Translations under genes and position numbers: made by a program
IMG/VR virus record: IMGVR_UViG_3300032116_022059
Location: 1-47,249 of that record
Length of the DNA stretch: 47,249 nucleotides
Reading direction: 5' to 3' (one strand)
Origin: a virus
Shown here: one piece after another, positions 9,168 to 18,359 of the stretch
How the letters are laid out: the number at the start of each line of letters is the position of its first letter
How positions within the stretch are numbered: the stretch's first letter is position 1
Notes under the pieces: model-generated
The model's database searches: none
What the model saw: the letters and a program-made list of their open reading frames with translations, nothing else
What the model was told of the DNA's origin: nothing

Positions 9168-9973
9168 ATAAATTAAATATTGTTGATAACGTTTTTCGTC
9201 ACTCTGAGCTAGGCTATTGTAGTGATTTTCAACAATCAGAACTATTTGAATGGAATAGGCAAAATATTGATCACTTGCATGATATTCCGATAGTTTACAC
9301 AGATAACTCATACCATTTGGCTATAAACAATGAAATATCATATGCTTGGTTAATTGAACCATTTGAAATAAACGGCTCAATATATGAAAATATCTTAACG
9401 ATAAGACACAATTTTAAAAAAATTTTTACGCATGAAAAAATTTTGTTAGATTTAGGCCCACCATTTGAATTTATCCCTTTTGGTGGGTGCTGGATAAAGC
9501 CTGAAGATCAAAGAGTATATAATAAAACAAAAAATATTAGCATAATTGCCTCAAATAAAAATTATACTACAGGCCATAAATTTAGGCAAGATGTTATTAA
9601 ACAATTTTCGGATAAAATGGACGTCTATGGCATTGGCCATAATTTTATAAACTATAAATTAGATGGGCTAAGAGACTATAAATTCTCAATCGTAATTGAG
9701 AATTGTAAACGAGATTATTGGTTTACTGAAAAATTAATTGATTGTTTTATGACTGGCACAATCCCGATATATTGGGGGTGCCCATCTATTGGTGATTTTT
9801 TTGATTTAAATGGAATCTTATTATTTGACAATATTAATGATCTACATAACATAATTTCAAATATTGATGAGAAGTTATATTTAAATAAGCTAGAATTTAT
9901 ATCTAAAAATTTTGATATAGGAAAGAAATATCTGTTACCCGATGATTATCTTTATAATAAAATAAAAACTTAA
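9164..9973 (+). CDS. Family 10 fucosyltransferase-like glycosyltransferase
   Basis: The 269-residue product carries the GT10 C-terminal domain: YKFSIVIEN (172-180), FTEK (187-190) and GTIPIYWGCP (198-207). These are the GDP-fucose-binding elements of alpha-1,3/4-fucosyltransferases. The N-terminal 120 residues are divergent. GT10 members use GDP-L-fucose or related GDP-sugars, matching the Gmd and Fcl-type genes about 4-6 kb downstream in the same run. The regiospecificity is not predictable. Confidence 0.85.
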   Translation: MNKLNIVDNVFRHSELGYCSDFQQSELFEWNRQNIDHLHDIPIVYTDNSYHLAINNEISYAWLIEPFEINGSIYENILTIRHNFKKIFTHEKILLDLGPPFEFIPFGGCWIKPEDQRVYNKTKNISIIASNKNYTTGHKFRQDVIKQFSDKMDVYGIGHNFINYKLDGLRDYKFSIVIENCKRDYWFTEKLIDCFMTGTIPIYWGCPSIGDFFDLNGILLFDNINDLHNIISNIDEKLYLNKLEFISKNFDIGKKYLLPDDYLYNKIKT

Positions 9974-9976
9974 TAT

Positions 9977-10672
9977 ATGTCAAATTATTTAACTGAATTA
10001 GCAAATAAATATGCCTCAGATAAAGGAACAATAGCTCCGGAGACAGGGCATCATGGCCCCAGATTAGGGTATACAGAAATATATCACAAATATTTTGAGC
10101 CCTTAAGAAATTTAGATATTAATATACTAGAAATTGGTATAGGTGGGGGCCCTAGTTTAAAAATGTGGGAAGATTATTTTCATAAAGCTAGGATAGTCGC
10201 GTTTGATATAAACTCATATTCTTATTTGGATAATGATAGGGTGAAGACAATGATCGTCGATCAGTCAGATCGGACTTCATTACTTAATGCTATGAATAAT
10301 TTATCGATGGAATTTGATATAATAATAGACGATGGATCACATGTATGTGAACACCAACAAATATCACTAGGAGTCCTATTCAAATTTTTAAAAAATAAAG
10401 GCCAATATTGGGTAGAAGATCTACAAACTAGCGATGTTGATGTCTGGAATCAAACGACAACTTTGTATGGTTATAATATGGGTAACAATGTTGGTAATAA
10501 AAATACTGTTGAGGTATTTGAAAATTATGGTGATAACAAAAAATTTCTTAGTGAGTTTTTAACTGCTGACGAAAATTTATATTTAACGGAAAATATTGAT
10601 GAATATAAATTATATAGATTAGGTAAAACGTTTTACGGGGAAACTAAATTAGCATTTTTCTTAAAAAAATAA
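9977..10672 (+). CDS. Class I SAM-dependent methyltransferase (sugar O-methyltransferase-like)
   Basis: The 231-residue product has the SAM-binding loop EIGIGGG (52-58), an acidic AFDIN strand end and the post-motif IIIDDGSH. The N-terminal LANKYASDKGT and LGYTEIYHKYF segments are typical of a family that includes macrolide-sugar and cephalosporin/rhamnosyl O-methyltransferases. Lying between a fucosyltransferase and an epimerase, it most likely methylates a sugar hydroxyl, which is an inference. A protein or small-molecule target cannot be excluded. Confidence 0.8.
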   Translation: MSNYLTELANKYASDKGTIAPETGHHGPRLGYTEIYHKYFEPLRNLDINILEIGIGGGPSLKMWEDYFHKARIVAFDINSYSYLDNDRVKTMIVDQSDRTSLLNAMNNLSMEFDIIIDDGSHVCEHQQISLGVLFKFLKNKGQYWVEDLQTSDVDVWNQTTTLYGYNMGNNVGNKNTVEVFENYGDNKKFLSEFLTADENLYLTENIDEYKLYRLGKTFYGETKLAFFLKK

Positions 10673-10676
10673 AATA

Positions 10677-11525
10677 ATGGATATTTTAATAACCGGTTAT
10701 AAGGGCTTTATCGGAAGTAATATTTACAAGGCTCTAAAGCCTTATCATAATGTGTTCGGACTAGAAAAAGAAGATAGCGTAGATTCATTGATTAAAAAAG
10801 ATTACGACATTGTAATACACTGTGGTGCTTTAGCTCGTACCGCCGAGTGCAATTTAATATTTGATGCTCACAATTTAAATGTTATGACAACACTAGATCT
10901 ATTGAAAGATCTTTTTTTTAAAAAATTTATATACATCTCAAGTTGTGCAATATACGGTAGTTCAAGTGCTGTTATAACTGAAAACACATATACTAATCCT
11001 CCGAGTGTTTACGCAGCACAGAAATTATATTCTGAACACATTGTAAATTATTATGGGCTTTTAAATGATGTATCAACGATTAGTTTGAGATTGTTTAACG
11101 TATACGGGCCAGGGCAGTCTCAATTAGGTCAATACCCTAATGTTATTGCCTCACTTTGTAGATCTATATTAAATAATAATTATGCTGAGGTTACAGGAGA
11201 TGGATCACAAGTTAGAGATTTCGTTCATGTTAGTGATGTTGTTGAAGCGATAAAATTGTGTGTAAACCATTATTTTGCATCAGGAAACTACATTTATAAT
11301 GTTTGCACTAACGTTGGTACTAGTGTACATGACGTTGCAAAATATTTGACTGATAGCACAAATAATTCTTCACAGATAAAATTTATTGAGCCGAGACAGT
11401 TTGACTTGTATAAACAAATAGGATCCTTCGATAAAATTAAAAATGAACTAGGTTGGCAACCTGCAATAAATATAATCGATGGGTTAACAGATTTAGTTAA
11501 TAAAGAACTCTTAATAAAATATTAA
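10677..11525 (+). CDS. NAD-dependent sugar epimerase/dehydratase (extended SDR)
   Basis: The 282-residue product has an NAD-binding GYKGFIG loop (7-13), an SSCAIYG segment and the catalytic pair Tyr112/Lys116 (YAAQK), followed by LRLFNVYGPGQ and the substrate-side RDFVHVSDV. These define an extended SDR acting on a nucleotide-sugar, such as a UDP-hexose 4-epimerase or 4,6-dehydratase. The exact reaction cannot be assigned. It is one of four SDR genes in the island. Confidence 0.85.
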   Translation: MDILITGYKGFIGSNIYKALKPYHNVFGLEKEDSVDSLIKKDYDIVIHCGALARTAECNLIFDAHNLNVMTTLDLLKDLFFKKFIYISSCAIYGSSSAVITENTYTNPPSVYAAQKLYSEHIVNYYGLLNDVSTISLRLFNVYGPGQSQLGQYPNVIASLCRSILNNNYAEVTGDGSQVRDFVHVSDVVEAIKLCVNHYFASGNYIYNVCTNVGTSVHDVAKYLTDSTNNSSQIKFIEPRQFDLYKQIGSFDKIKNELGWQPAINIIDGLTDLVNKELLIKY

Positions 11526-11528
11526 ATT

Positions 11529-12296
11529 ATGGTAAGTTTTAATTATTACCATCCAGTACATGAGAACCAAAAATTAGATTTTAATAAAGTTCATATGGAT
11601 GGTGGATTATCTAAGGTTATTAACACAACAAAAAATATTGAAGAAGCTACGCATATTCTAATGTTAGATATACCCATGTTTTCTAATTATGAATTAGAAT
11701 TGTTAAAAACAAACAGTTTAAATGGTAAAAAAATTGTCGCTATGACTTTTGACCCATATAATTTTCTTAGATTAGAATCATATATTAATATGGGCATAGT
11801 TCACGCTGTAGTGGTTTTTGATAAAAAATTTAGTGATAGGTTTAAAGTTCCTACAATAGTTTCAGACTACTTCTTCAATGAAGATGTGTTTCCGACAAAT
11901 AATATTGATTATAGTAATAATGTTTGTATATTTGGTCATCTATCTTTAAATAGAATTAATAATTTTAAGTTAGATAAAGTCGATAAGGATGTTAACTCTT
12001 ACGAAGAGTTATATTCAAAAGTTAAACAATACAATGGTGTCGCAGTATATGATACGGGATATAACGAACATGGGACAGAAGTAGTTACGTACAATAAAGC
12101 TAAAGCAGTCGAAACATTAATGTGTGGTAGGATACCTTATTGTAAATCAGGAATAAATACAATCAACTATAACGATTTTATAAAAACCTATGATGAAATT
12201 TTAGTTCCTAGTAAAGTTCACTTTAAACAAAGTGATATTTTTGAAATAAATAAAAAAGTTTTAAATGACATAAAAATAAACATAAATCAAATTTAA
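11529..12296 (+). CDS. Putative glycosyltransferase-like protein, family unassigned
   Basis: The 255-residue product shows alternating alpha/beta strands (THILMLDI, KKIVAMTFD, AVVVFD) and a C-terminal segment with AVETLMCGRIPYCKSG. This resembles the donor-binding region of GT-B enzymes, where an E-x-M/L-x-CG-x-P pattern is common. No N-terminal signature is clear, and I cannot place it in a numbered GT family. It lies between two SDR genes in the island. A non-catalytic sugar-binding role is the alternative. Confidence 0.55.
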   Translation: MVSFNYYHPVHENQKLDFNKVHMDGGLSKVINTTKNIEEATHILMLDIPMFSNYELELLKTNSLNGKKIVAMTFDPYNFLRLESYINMGIVHAVVVFDKKFSDRFKVPTIVSDYFFNEDVFPTNNIDYSNNVCIFGHLSLNRINNFKLDKVDKDVNSYEELYSKVKQYNGVAVYDTGYNEHGTEVVTYNKAKAVETLMCGRIPYCKSGINTINYNDFIKTYDEILVPSKVHFKQSDIFEINKKVLNDIKININQI

Positions 12297-12301
12297 TTAA
12301 A

Positions 12302-13186
12302 ATGAAAAAAATATTAGTAACAGGTGGTGCGGGATTTATTGGTAGCCATGTTGTTGATGAATTAGTAAATCAGGGTCACACCGTTTATGCCGCTGACAGA
12401 AACTTGGAATGGGCTAAAAACAGTAAAGCAATTTATCATCCATTAGACATATTAAATTATACCCGTGTTGATCAATTGTTTGAAACAATAAGACCTGATG
12501 TCACAATACATTTAGCAGGAATTTTAGGTACCTCTGAAACATGGAATCATGTACAAGAATGCGTTGATTCAAATATTACTGGGGCAATAAATGTTTATGA
12601 AGCCTGTGCAAAATATAAAAGTGACATCCTAACTGTTGATGTTGGTTCTAGATGGTTGGCACCATATACGATATCTAAAAGAACTGGGGCGGAATTTGCG
12701 TTTGCTTATGGGAATAAATACGGAATTAAGGCAGGTGCGTTAAGAATTTTTAACGTATACGGGCCAAGACAAGGTACTAAAATTATAAAAATTATACCCA
12801 AATTCATTGAAAACGCGCTAAAAGGCGTTAATTTAGAAGTTTGGGGTAATAAGAATGCTGATCTTGTACATGTTAAAGATGTCGCCAGAGCATTCGCATC
12901 CGCAGTAAATAATCTAGAAAAAATAGATCAAAACGATAACGTGTTTATTGGCTCTGGCGAAATAATGACTGTTGGTGAAGTTGCAGATCTTATTGTTAAA
13001 AAAATAGGTAAAGGCACTGTTGTACATATGAAACCAAGAGTTGGAGAAGAAAAAGCAGAAGCCGGGTTTATGAATAATAATGTTGCTTTTGAACTATTAG
13101 GGTGGAAGCCAGAAATAAATTTAGAAGATGGATTGAACGAATGTATAGAGTGGTACAAAAAAATATTTGGATATATTAAAAATTAA
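12302..13186 (+). CDS. NAD-dependent sugar epimerase/dehydratase (extended SDR)
   Basis: The 294-residue product has the GGAGFIG cofactor loop (8-14), HLAGILGTSETW, the YTISK catalytic motif (Tyr122/Lys126) and RIFNVYGPRQG, then DLVHVKDVARA. It is an extended SDR acting on a nucleotide-sugar. The Ser of the usual Ser-Tyr-Lys triad is not in its common S-S-x-x-V/A-Y-G context but in VDVGSRW, so its chemistry may differ from GalE-type enzymes. It shares one base with the next ATG (TAATG). Confidence 0.85.
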   Translation: MKKILVTGGAGFIGSHVVDELVNQGHTVYAADRNLEWAKNSKAIYHPLDILNYTRVDQLFETIRPDVTIHLAGILGTSETWNHVQECVDSNITGAINVYEACAKYKSDILTVDVGSRWLAPYTISKRTGAEFAFAYGNKYGIKAGALRIFNVYGPRQGTKIIKIIPKFIENALKGVNLEVWGNKNADLVHVKDVARAFASAVNNLEKIDQNDNVFIGSGEIMTVGEVADLIVKKIGKGTVVHMKPRVGEEKAEAGFMNNNVAFELLGWKPEINLEDGLNECIEWYKKIFGYIKN

Positions 13187-13962
13187 TGATATCATCAATT
13201 TTAAAAGGTGGCCTTGGAAATTATCTATTTCAAATCTCTGCTGGATATTCCAAGGCCATAGATTTAGGTACAAGATTTGTTATTAACCCAAATTATGTAC
13301 AACAAGTACATAATCCATTATCCAGTTATTTATCAAATATTTTAAGTAAAATAATTATTGATAAAAATTATTTTTTTAAGTCAAAATACCATGAATTAAA
13401 TTTTGAATATAAAGAGATCCCAAATCTAAATTCATTATCAATAATTGATGGATATTTTCAATCTGAAAAATATTTTATTCATAACAAGACAAAAATTTTA
13501 GAATTATTTGAATGTCCAAATGAGATAAAATACGACTTAAATAATAGATTTTCAAAAATTTTAGCAGAAAATACTTGTTCAATACATGTACGTAGGGGAA
13601 ATTATTTAACTATGCCAGAATTTCATCCTTCTCAAGATATTTCTTTTTATAAAGAAAGCGTATCGTTAATGGTTAAAAATACTCATTTTCTAGTTTTTTC
13701 TGATGATGTTGAATGGTGCGTAAATAATTTCGATTTTATTGAAAAAAAGACATTCATTAGGAATGAAAAAGATTATGAAGACTTGTATCTGATGTCAATG
13801 TGCAATAATAATATAATAGCAAACTCAACATTTAGCTGGTGGGGGGCCTGGCTAAATAAAAATCAAGACAAAATTGTTATAGCACCTAAAACTTGGTTTG
13901 GTTCTAATTATTCACATTTAGGAACAAAAGATTTATATTGTGATGGTTGGAAAATAATTTAG
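13186..13962 (+). CDS. Family 11 alpha-1,2-fucosyl/colitosyl-transferase
   Basis: The 258-residue product is a clear GT11 enzyme: GGLGN (8-12), YFQSEKYF (90-97), the HVRRGNY loop (134-140) that binds the GDP-sugar, and a C-terminal NSTFSWWGAWL motif. GT11 enzymes transfer L-fucose from GDP-fucose. The colitosyltransferases of E. coli O55-type O-antigen loci belong to the same family. It begins the four-gene GDP-sugar cassette whose later genes make the donor. It starts in a TAATG overlap with the preceding SDR gene. Confidence 0.92.
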   Translation: MISSILKGGLGNYLFQISAGYSKAIDLGTRFVINPNYVQQVHNPLSSYLSNILSKIIIDKNYFFKSKYHELNFEYKEIPNLNSLSIIDGYFQSEKYFIHNKTKILELFECPNEIKYDLNNRFSKILAENTCSIHVRRGNYLTMPEFHPSQDISFYKESVSLMVKNTHFLVFSDDVEWCVNNFDFIEKKTFIRNEKDYEDLYLMSMCNNNIIANSTFSWWGAWLNKNQDKIVIAPKTWFGSNYSHLGTKDLYCDGWKII

Positions 13963-13965
13963 CAT

Positions 13966-14880
13966 ATGAAATATAAAAATATTGTTGTTACAGGAGGGTC
14001 TGGAATGGTGGGTAAATCACTAAGCCGAATTCTAAAAAATGGCATTTTTTTGTCATCAAAAGACTACGATCTAACATTAGATTCTGATGTTAATAAAATG
14101 TTTTGTGATCTAAAGCCAGACGTAATAATACATTTAGCGGCAAAAGTTGGGGGCATTATTGATAACATCAATAAACCGTATGATTATTTTTCAGAAAATG
14201 TGCTGATGAATACATTATTACTTGAGCATTCAAGAATTAATAATGTTAAACGGTTTATAGGTATTTTAAGTACTTGCATATATCCTGACGTTGTATCCAG
14301 ATACCCTATGACTGAAGATATGTTACATATTGGCCCTCCAACGAGGACAAACTTTTCGTATGGATACGCTAAAAGATGTTTAGCTGTACAAATTGACGCT
14401 TGTAATAAGCAATATGGTACTAAATATCAATATTTGATACCATCTAATTTATATGGGGAAAATGACAAATTTGGTGATAACAGCCATTTTGTTGCAGCTC
14501 TTTTAGAAAAAGTTTTTGATTTAATAAAAAATAACAAAAAAACTTTAAAATTATATGGAACAGGTTCGCCTATGAGGCAATTTATGCATTCAGATGATTT
14601 AGCTTGGGTTATCTATAAATGTCTTGAAGAAGAAATATATGAAAGTTTTAATGTTTCTACTGAGGAAAATTTGAGTATTAAAGAAATAGCAACAATTCTT
14701 TTAGATATTGCAAATTTAAATGATGTCGAATTAATCTTCGATGATAAAAAACCGGATGGTCAATATAGAAAAGATGTTTCAATTTCAAAATTGAAAGAAT
14801 ATATTCCCAACTTTACACCACTAAAATTAAAAGAAGGTTTAAAAATAGTTTATGATAAAATTAGTGAGCGATACTATTGA
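13966..14880 (+). CDS. fcl: GDP-L-fucose synthase family reductase-epimerase (Fcl or ColC type)
   Basis: The 304-residue product aligns with GDP-4-keto-6-deoxymannose epimerase/reductase: GGSGMVG (10-16), AAKVGGI (58-64), STCIYP (102-107) holding the catalytic Ser and Cys, YGYAK (Tyr132/Lys136), LIPSNLYG, and an NSH motif matching the catalytic His. Fcl makes GDP-L-fucose. The closely related ColC makes GDP-L-colitose from the ColD product. The gene is followed immediately, with a 29-base overlap, by a ColD-like gene and then gmd, so either product or both is possible. Confidence 0.88.
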   Translation: MKYKNIVVTGGSGMVGKSLSRILKNGIFLSSKDYDLTLDSDVNKMFCDLKPDVIIHLAAKVGGIIDNINKPYDYFSENVLMNTLLLEHSRINNVKRFIGILSTCIYPDVVSRYPMTEDMLHIGPPTRTNFSYGYAKRCLAVQIDACNKQYGTKYQYLIPSNLYGENDKFGDNSHFVAALLEKVFDLIKNNKKTLKLYGTGSPMRQFMHSDDLAWVIYKCLEEEIYESFNVSTEENLSIKEIATILLDIANLNDVELIFDDKKPDGQYRKDVSISKLKEYIPNFTPLKLKEGLKIVYDKISERYY

Positions 14881-16003
14881 TCGAAAAGATATTAAAAAAC
14901 TAATAAAATGGTTATCTCAAAAAGAGATACCAAAATTAACAAAAGGTAATTTAACCTGGGAATTAGAAAAAAAATGGGCTAAAAAAATTGGTAGTAAATA
15001 CTCTGTATTTGTTAATTCTGGCTCATCATCAATATTATTAACTTTAGCGGCATTAAAAGTTAGTGGTAGGCTAAAAAATAACAAGATTGTGGTACCAGCT
15101 CTAAGTTGGGCGACGGATGTTAGTTCTCCTATTCTTCTAGGCTACGAAACGATACTTTGCGATTGTAACTTATCTGATTTATCCTGTGATATTAATCATC
15201 TAGAAAAATTATTTAATGAACATAATCCTTCGACACTAATCTTAGTTTCACCATTAGGTTTAGTCCCTAATATGGATGTTGTGACCGAATTATGCAAAAA
15301 ATATGACGTAATATTACTTGAGGATGTTTGTGAAAGTATGGGATCTAAATTTAGAGACAAATACTTAGGCACGTTTGGATTCGCTTCGTTTTTTTCAATG
15401 TATTATGGCCATCATCTTTCAACTATTGAAGGGGGATTCATTAATACTGACGATGAGGACTTTTATTATCAATTATTGATGATGAGAAGTCACGGTTGGG
15501 ATAGAGACTTGCCTAAACAAAAACAGCAGGAACTTAGAGCTAAATACAACTGTAGTGATTTTGAGGCACTATATAATTTCTACTTACCTGGGTTAAATGT
15601 TAGATCTACAGATCTTCAAGCTTTTATTGGTATTGGAGCTATAGACAAATTAGACAAGTACACGATGAAAAGAAACCGTAACTTTAAACTATATCAGAAA
15701 AATTTAACTAATACTGAGCTAAAATTAAAAATTAGTGACTTAAATTTTATTTCTAGTTTTGCAATGCCGGTTTTGGCTAAAAATAGAGACTCAATTGTTA
15801 ATAACTTACTAAAAAATAATATTGAAGTTCGGCCATTGATCGCAGGTAATATGGGTAGAAAGCCTATGTGGAAAGGTAAAAATGATGATTTACCTAATTG
15901 TGATTTAATCGATAAAAATGGTTTTTATGTTCCAAACCATCAAGACTTAACTAAAGAGGAAATATTGCTCATAACGAAAATAATTAATACAACATCACAA
16001 TGA
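14852..16003 (+). CDS. colD: ColD-like PLP-dependent GDP-4-keto-6-deoxymannose 3-dehydratase
   Basis: The 383-residue product belongs to the DegT/DnrJ/StrS PLP fold, but the Schiff-base lysine is replaced by histidine: YYGHHLSTIEGG puts His187-His188 at that site. This is the hallmark of ColD, which uses PLP and glutamate to remove the C3 hydroxyl of GDP-4-keto-6-deoxymannose. Other ColD-like stretches, recalled not aligned, are LLEDVCESMG, RSHGWDRDLPK, LPGLNVRS and IEVRPLIAGN. Length matches E. coli ColD (about 388). No [2Fe-2S] cysteine tail like that of E1/RfbH is evident. It overlaps fcl by 29 bases and gmd by four. Confidence 0.85.
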   Translation: MIKLVSDTIDRKDIKKLIKWLSQKEIPKLTKGNLTWELEKKWAKKIGSKYSVFVNSGSSSILLTLAALKVSGRLKNNKIVVPALSWATDVSSPILLGYETILCDCNLSDLSCDINHLEKLFNEHNPSTLILVSPLGLVPNMDVVTELCKKYDVILLEDVCESMGSKFRDKYLGTFGFASFFSMYYGHHLSTIEGGFINTDDEDFYYQLLMMRSHGWDRDLPKQKQQELRAKYNCSDFEALYNFYLPGLNVRSTDLQAFIGIGAIDKLDKYTMKRNRNFKLYQKNLTNTELKLKISDLNFISSFAMPVLAKNRDSIVNNLLKNNIEVRPLIAGNMGRKPMWKGKNDDLPNCDLIDKNGFYVPNHQDLTKEEILLITKIINTTSQ

Positions 16004-16980
16004 AAAAAGCATTAATTACAGGCATTAATGGTCAAGACGGATCTTATCTGGCAGAATTTTTACTAAGTCAAAATTATGAAGTGCATGGCACCTTAAAACG
16101 TAATTCGGTATCTGAAAATCAAACATCCCGGCTTGATAATATATTCAACAATGTAAAATTACATTATGCCGATGTAACCGATCTGTCTTCAGTATTAAAT
16201 GTGATAGATAAAATAGAGCCAGACGAGATATATAATTTAGCGGCACAATCCCACGTTAGAATATCATTTGATCAACCAATATATACATCAAATGTTACTG
16301 GATTAGGCACATTAAACGTTCTTGAAGCTATTAAACTAATTAATAAAGATATTAAATTATACCAAGCATCATCATCAGAAATGTTTGGTAATAATATTGA
16401 TGATGATGGATACCAAAGAGAAACAACTCCAATGAATCCAGTTTCACCTTATGGATGTGCAAAAGTTTTCTCGTATAATATTACTAGAAATTATAGAAAT
16501 TCATATAATATGTTCATTTCTAACGGTATATTATTTAACCATGAATCACCTAGACGGGGATCTAATTTTGTTACTAATAAAGTTTGTAAAGAGGCTGTAA
16601 AGATTAGTTTGGGGTTATCTAATGAATTGCGTATAGGCAATTTAGATGCTAGTCGTGACTGGGGCCATGCTAAAGATTATGTTAAAGCCATGTGGTTAAT
16701 TATGCAGTTAGAAAGGCCAGATGATTTTGTATGCGCAACAGGTGTATCACACACAGTTAAAGATCTTTGTAAATATGTGTTTGATTATCTTAATCTAAAT
16801 TATATTGACTATATAAAACAAGATGAAAAGTATTTCAGGCCTGAAGAACTTAAAGATTTAAAAGGTGATGCCTCAAAATTAATTATGGCAACTAATTGGG
16901 GCCCAAAATACACATTTGAAACCATGTTACAAGAAATGATCGAGTTTTGGTTAGGTCATTATAAAACTAATAATAATTAA
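16000..16980 (+). CDS. gmd: GDP-mannose 4,6-dehydratase
   Basis: The 326-residue product has the Gmd signature: NADP loop GINGQDG (8-14), GTLKRNS, NLAAQSHVRISF, the catalytic SSSE (124-127) and YGCAK (Tyr151/Lys155), then NHESPRRG and NLDASRDWGHAKDYV. It converts GDP-D-mannose to GDP-4-keto-6-deoxy-D-mannose, the shared precursor of GDP-L-fucose and GDP-L-colitose. It is a little shorter than bacterial Gmd (about 345-370). It overlaps colD by four bases. No GDP-mannose-forming gene is seen here, so host GDP-mannose is presumably used. Confidence 0.95.
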   Translation: MKKALITGINGQDGSYLAEFLLSQNYEVHGTLKRNSVSENQTSRLDNIFNNVKLHYADVTDLSSVLNVIDKIEPDEIYNLAAQSHVRISFDQPIYTSNVTGLGTLNVLEAIKLINKDIKLYQASSSEMFGNNIDDDGYQRETTPMNPVSPYGCAKVFSYNITRNYRNSYNMFISNGILFNHESPRRGSNFVTNKVCKEAVKISLGLSNELRIGNLDASRDWGHAKDYVKAMWLIMQLERPDDFVCATGVSHTVKDLCKYVFDYLNLNYIDYIKQDEKYFRPEELKDLKGDASKLIMATNWGPKYTFETMLQEMIEFWLGHYKTNNN

Positions 16981-16981
16981 A

Positions 16982-17713
16982 ATGTCAGGAAAGAAAATTA
17001 AGTCGCCCACAAATCAAGAGGAAGAAAGTAAAACTTATCTAACTAAAAAAGATTTAATATCACAAATAATAAAGAAAAAAACCAAAGAAAAGTTTTTAAG
17101 TGAATCGCAAAGAACTTATTATGAAACATTGGTGACTAACCAGATAACAATATGTTCTGGCCCGGCAGGTGTAGGTAAAAGTTATATAAAAATGAAAGCC
17201 GCTATCGATTTATTGGCGGATAAAAATAATAGTTATGAAAAGATAATAATCGTTAGACCCGCAGTTGAAGCCGAAGAAAAATTGGGCAGCTTACCTGGGG
17301 GTGTTGAAGAAAAACTGGATCCTTATATTTTTCCATCTTATTATTTGTTAAATAAAATTATAGGTAAAGAAGCTAGAGAAAAATTAAAAGAAATTGAAGC
17401 TATTGAAATATTTGCGTTAGCGTATATGCGAGGGATGAATATTGATAATTCAATTTTAATTTTTGAGGAAGCTCAAAATTCTACACCCAGCCAAATGAAA
17501 CTTTTGTTAACGAGGATAGGCTTTAATAGTAAATTTTTTATATCCGGGGATCTAGAACAAACGGATAGATATAAAGATAAAACACAAAGTGGACTATGGG
17601 ACGCAATAAATAAATTTTCTAATATAGACGATATCGGCATATTCGTATTCGGAGATACTGATGTTGTTAGAAATCCAATTATCAGTAAAATTTTAAATAA
17701 ATACACAGAATAA
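16982..17713 (+). CDS. phoH: PhoH-like ATPase
   Basis: The 243-residue product carries a Walker A GPAGVGKS (60-67), IIIVRPAVEAEEKLGSLPGG, a Walker B with ILIFEEAQN, and ISGDLEQTD, the PhoH pattern. PhoH-like proteins are P-loop ATPases very common in marine phages, possibly involved in RNA or phosphate-stress metabolism, but their function in phages is not settled. The N-terminal 40 residues are a Lys-rich extension. It starts one base after gmd in the same run. Confidence 0.92.
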   Translation: MSGKKIKSPTNQEEESKTYLTKKDLISQIIKKKTKEKFLSESQRTYYETLVTNQITICSGPAGVGKSYIKMKAAIDLLADKNNSYEKIIIVRPAVEAEEKLGSLPGGVEEKLDPYIFPSYYLLNKIIGKEAREKLKEIEAIEIFALAYMRGMNIDNSILIFEEAQNSTPSQMKLLLTRIGFNSKFFISGDLEQTDRYKDKTQSGLWDAINKFSNIDDIGIFVFGDTDVVRNPIISKILNKYTE

Positions 17714-17723
17714 AAAAAAACAT

Positions 17724-18359
17724 ATGAAAGCTTACGATGACTACAACTGGGACACATACACAACAGATGATTATGAATCCCAAGTATTTAACACTTTAAC
17801 ACAAAAAGACGGCCTTGATTTAATTATTAAAAATTTTAAACGAGATAGCCTTGGTGAATTAGTCTTTGAAGATAATCTACACGACAACTGGAAAGAAGTT
17901 TATCATTTTGTAGATAAATTTAATGTAAATTCCGTATATGAATGCGGATGCGGCTCAGGACAGCACTTAATTAATTTAAGAATTATAAATCCAAAATTAT
18001 TAATCGAAGGGTCAGATTATTCGCAGTCACAAATAGATCTGGGTAAAAAATATCTTAATTTATCTAATTATGATATCCAAGATAAACTTTACACTATGGA
18101 TATGACCAAAGATTTACCTAATAACATTGGAAAATTTGATTTTGTTTTTACACAAGCTGTCACTATGCATTTAAGACACTCAAAGGCTTTAGAATTTTTA
18201 AAAAATATGGGTAAGTTATCTAACAAATATATTTTATTAATTGAAAACATAAATGCTCATAATTATCCTAATTTAATTAAAGAATCTCTTCCTGACTTTG
18301 AGATTGTTAATGAAAAAAAATATATTAACAATACAATAATCTTAAAAAGAAAAATATGA
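17724..18359 (+). CDS. Class I SAM-dependent methyltransferase
   Basis: The 211-residue product has motif I VYECGCGSGQH (71-81), an acidic motif II (IEGSDYSQSQ) and FDFVFTQAVTMHLRH as the post-I/motif IV region. These are typical of Methyltransf_11/25-type small-molecule methyltransferases. The target is unknown. Sitting in the sugar island it may modify a glycan or nucleotide-sugar. It overlaps the next gene by four bases (ATGA). Confidence 0.8.
   Translation: MKAYDDYNWDTYTTDDYESQVFNTLTQKDGLDLIIKNFKRDSLGELVFEDNLHDNWKEVYHFVDKFNVNSVYECGCGSGQHLINLRIINPKLLIEGSDYSQSQIDLGKKYLNLSNYDIQDKLYTMDMTKDLPNNIGKFDFVFTQAVTMHLRHSKALEFLKNMGKLSNKYILLIENINAHNYPNLIKESLPDFEIVNEKKYINNTIILKRKI

Noticed and set aside
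14852-16003. Perosamine synthase / sugar aminotransferase
   Set aside because: The catalytic lysine is replaced by histidine (His188), which fits ColD-type dehydratases rather than aminotransferases.
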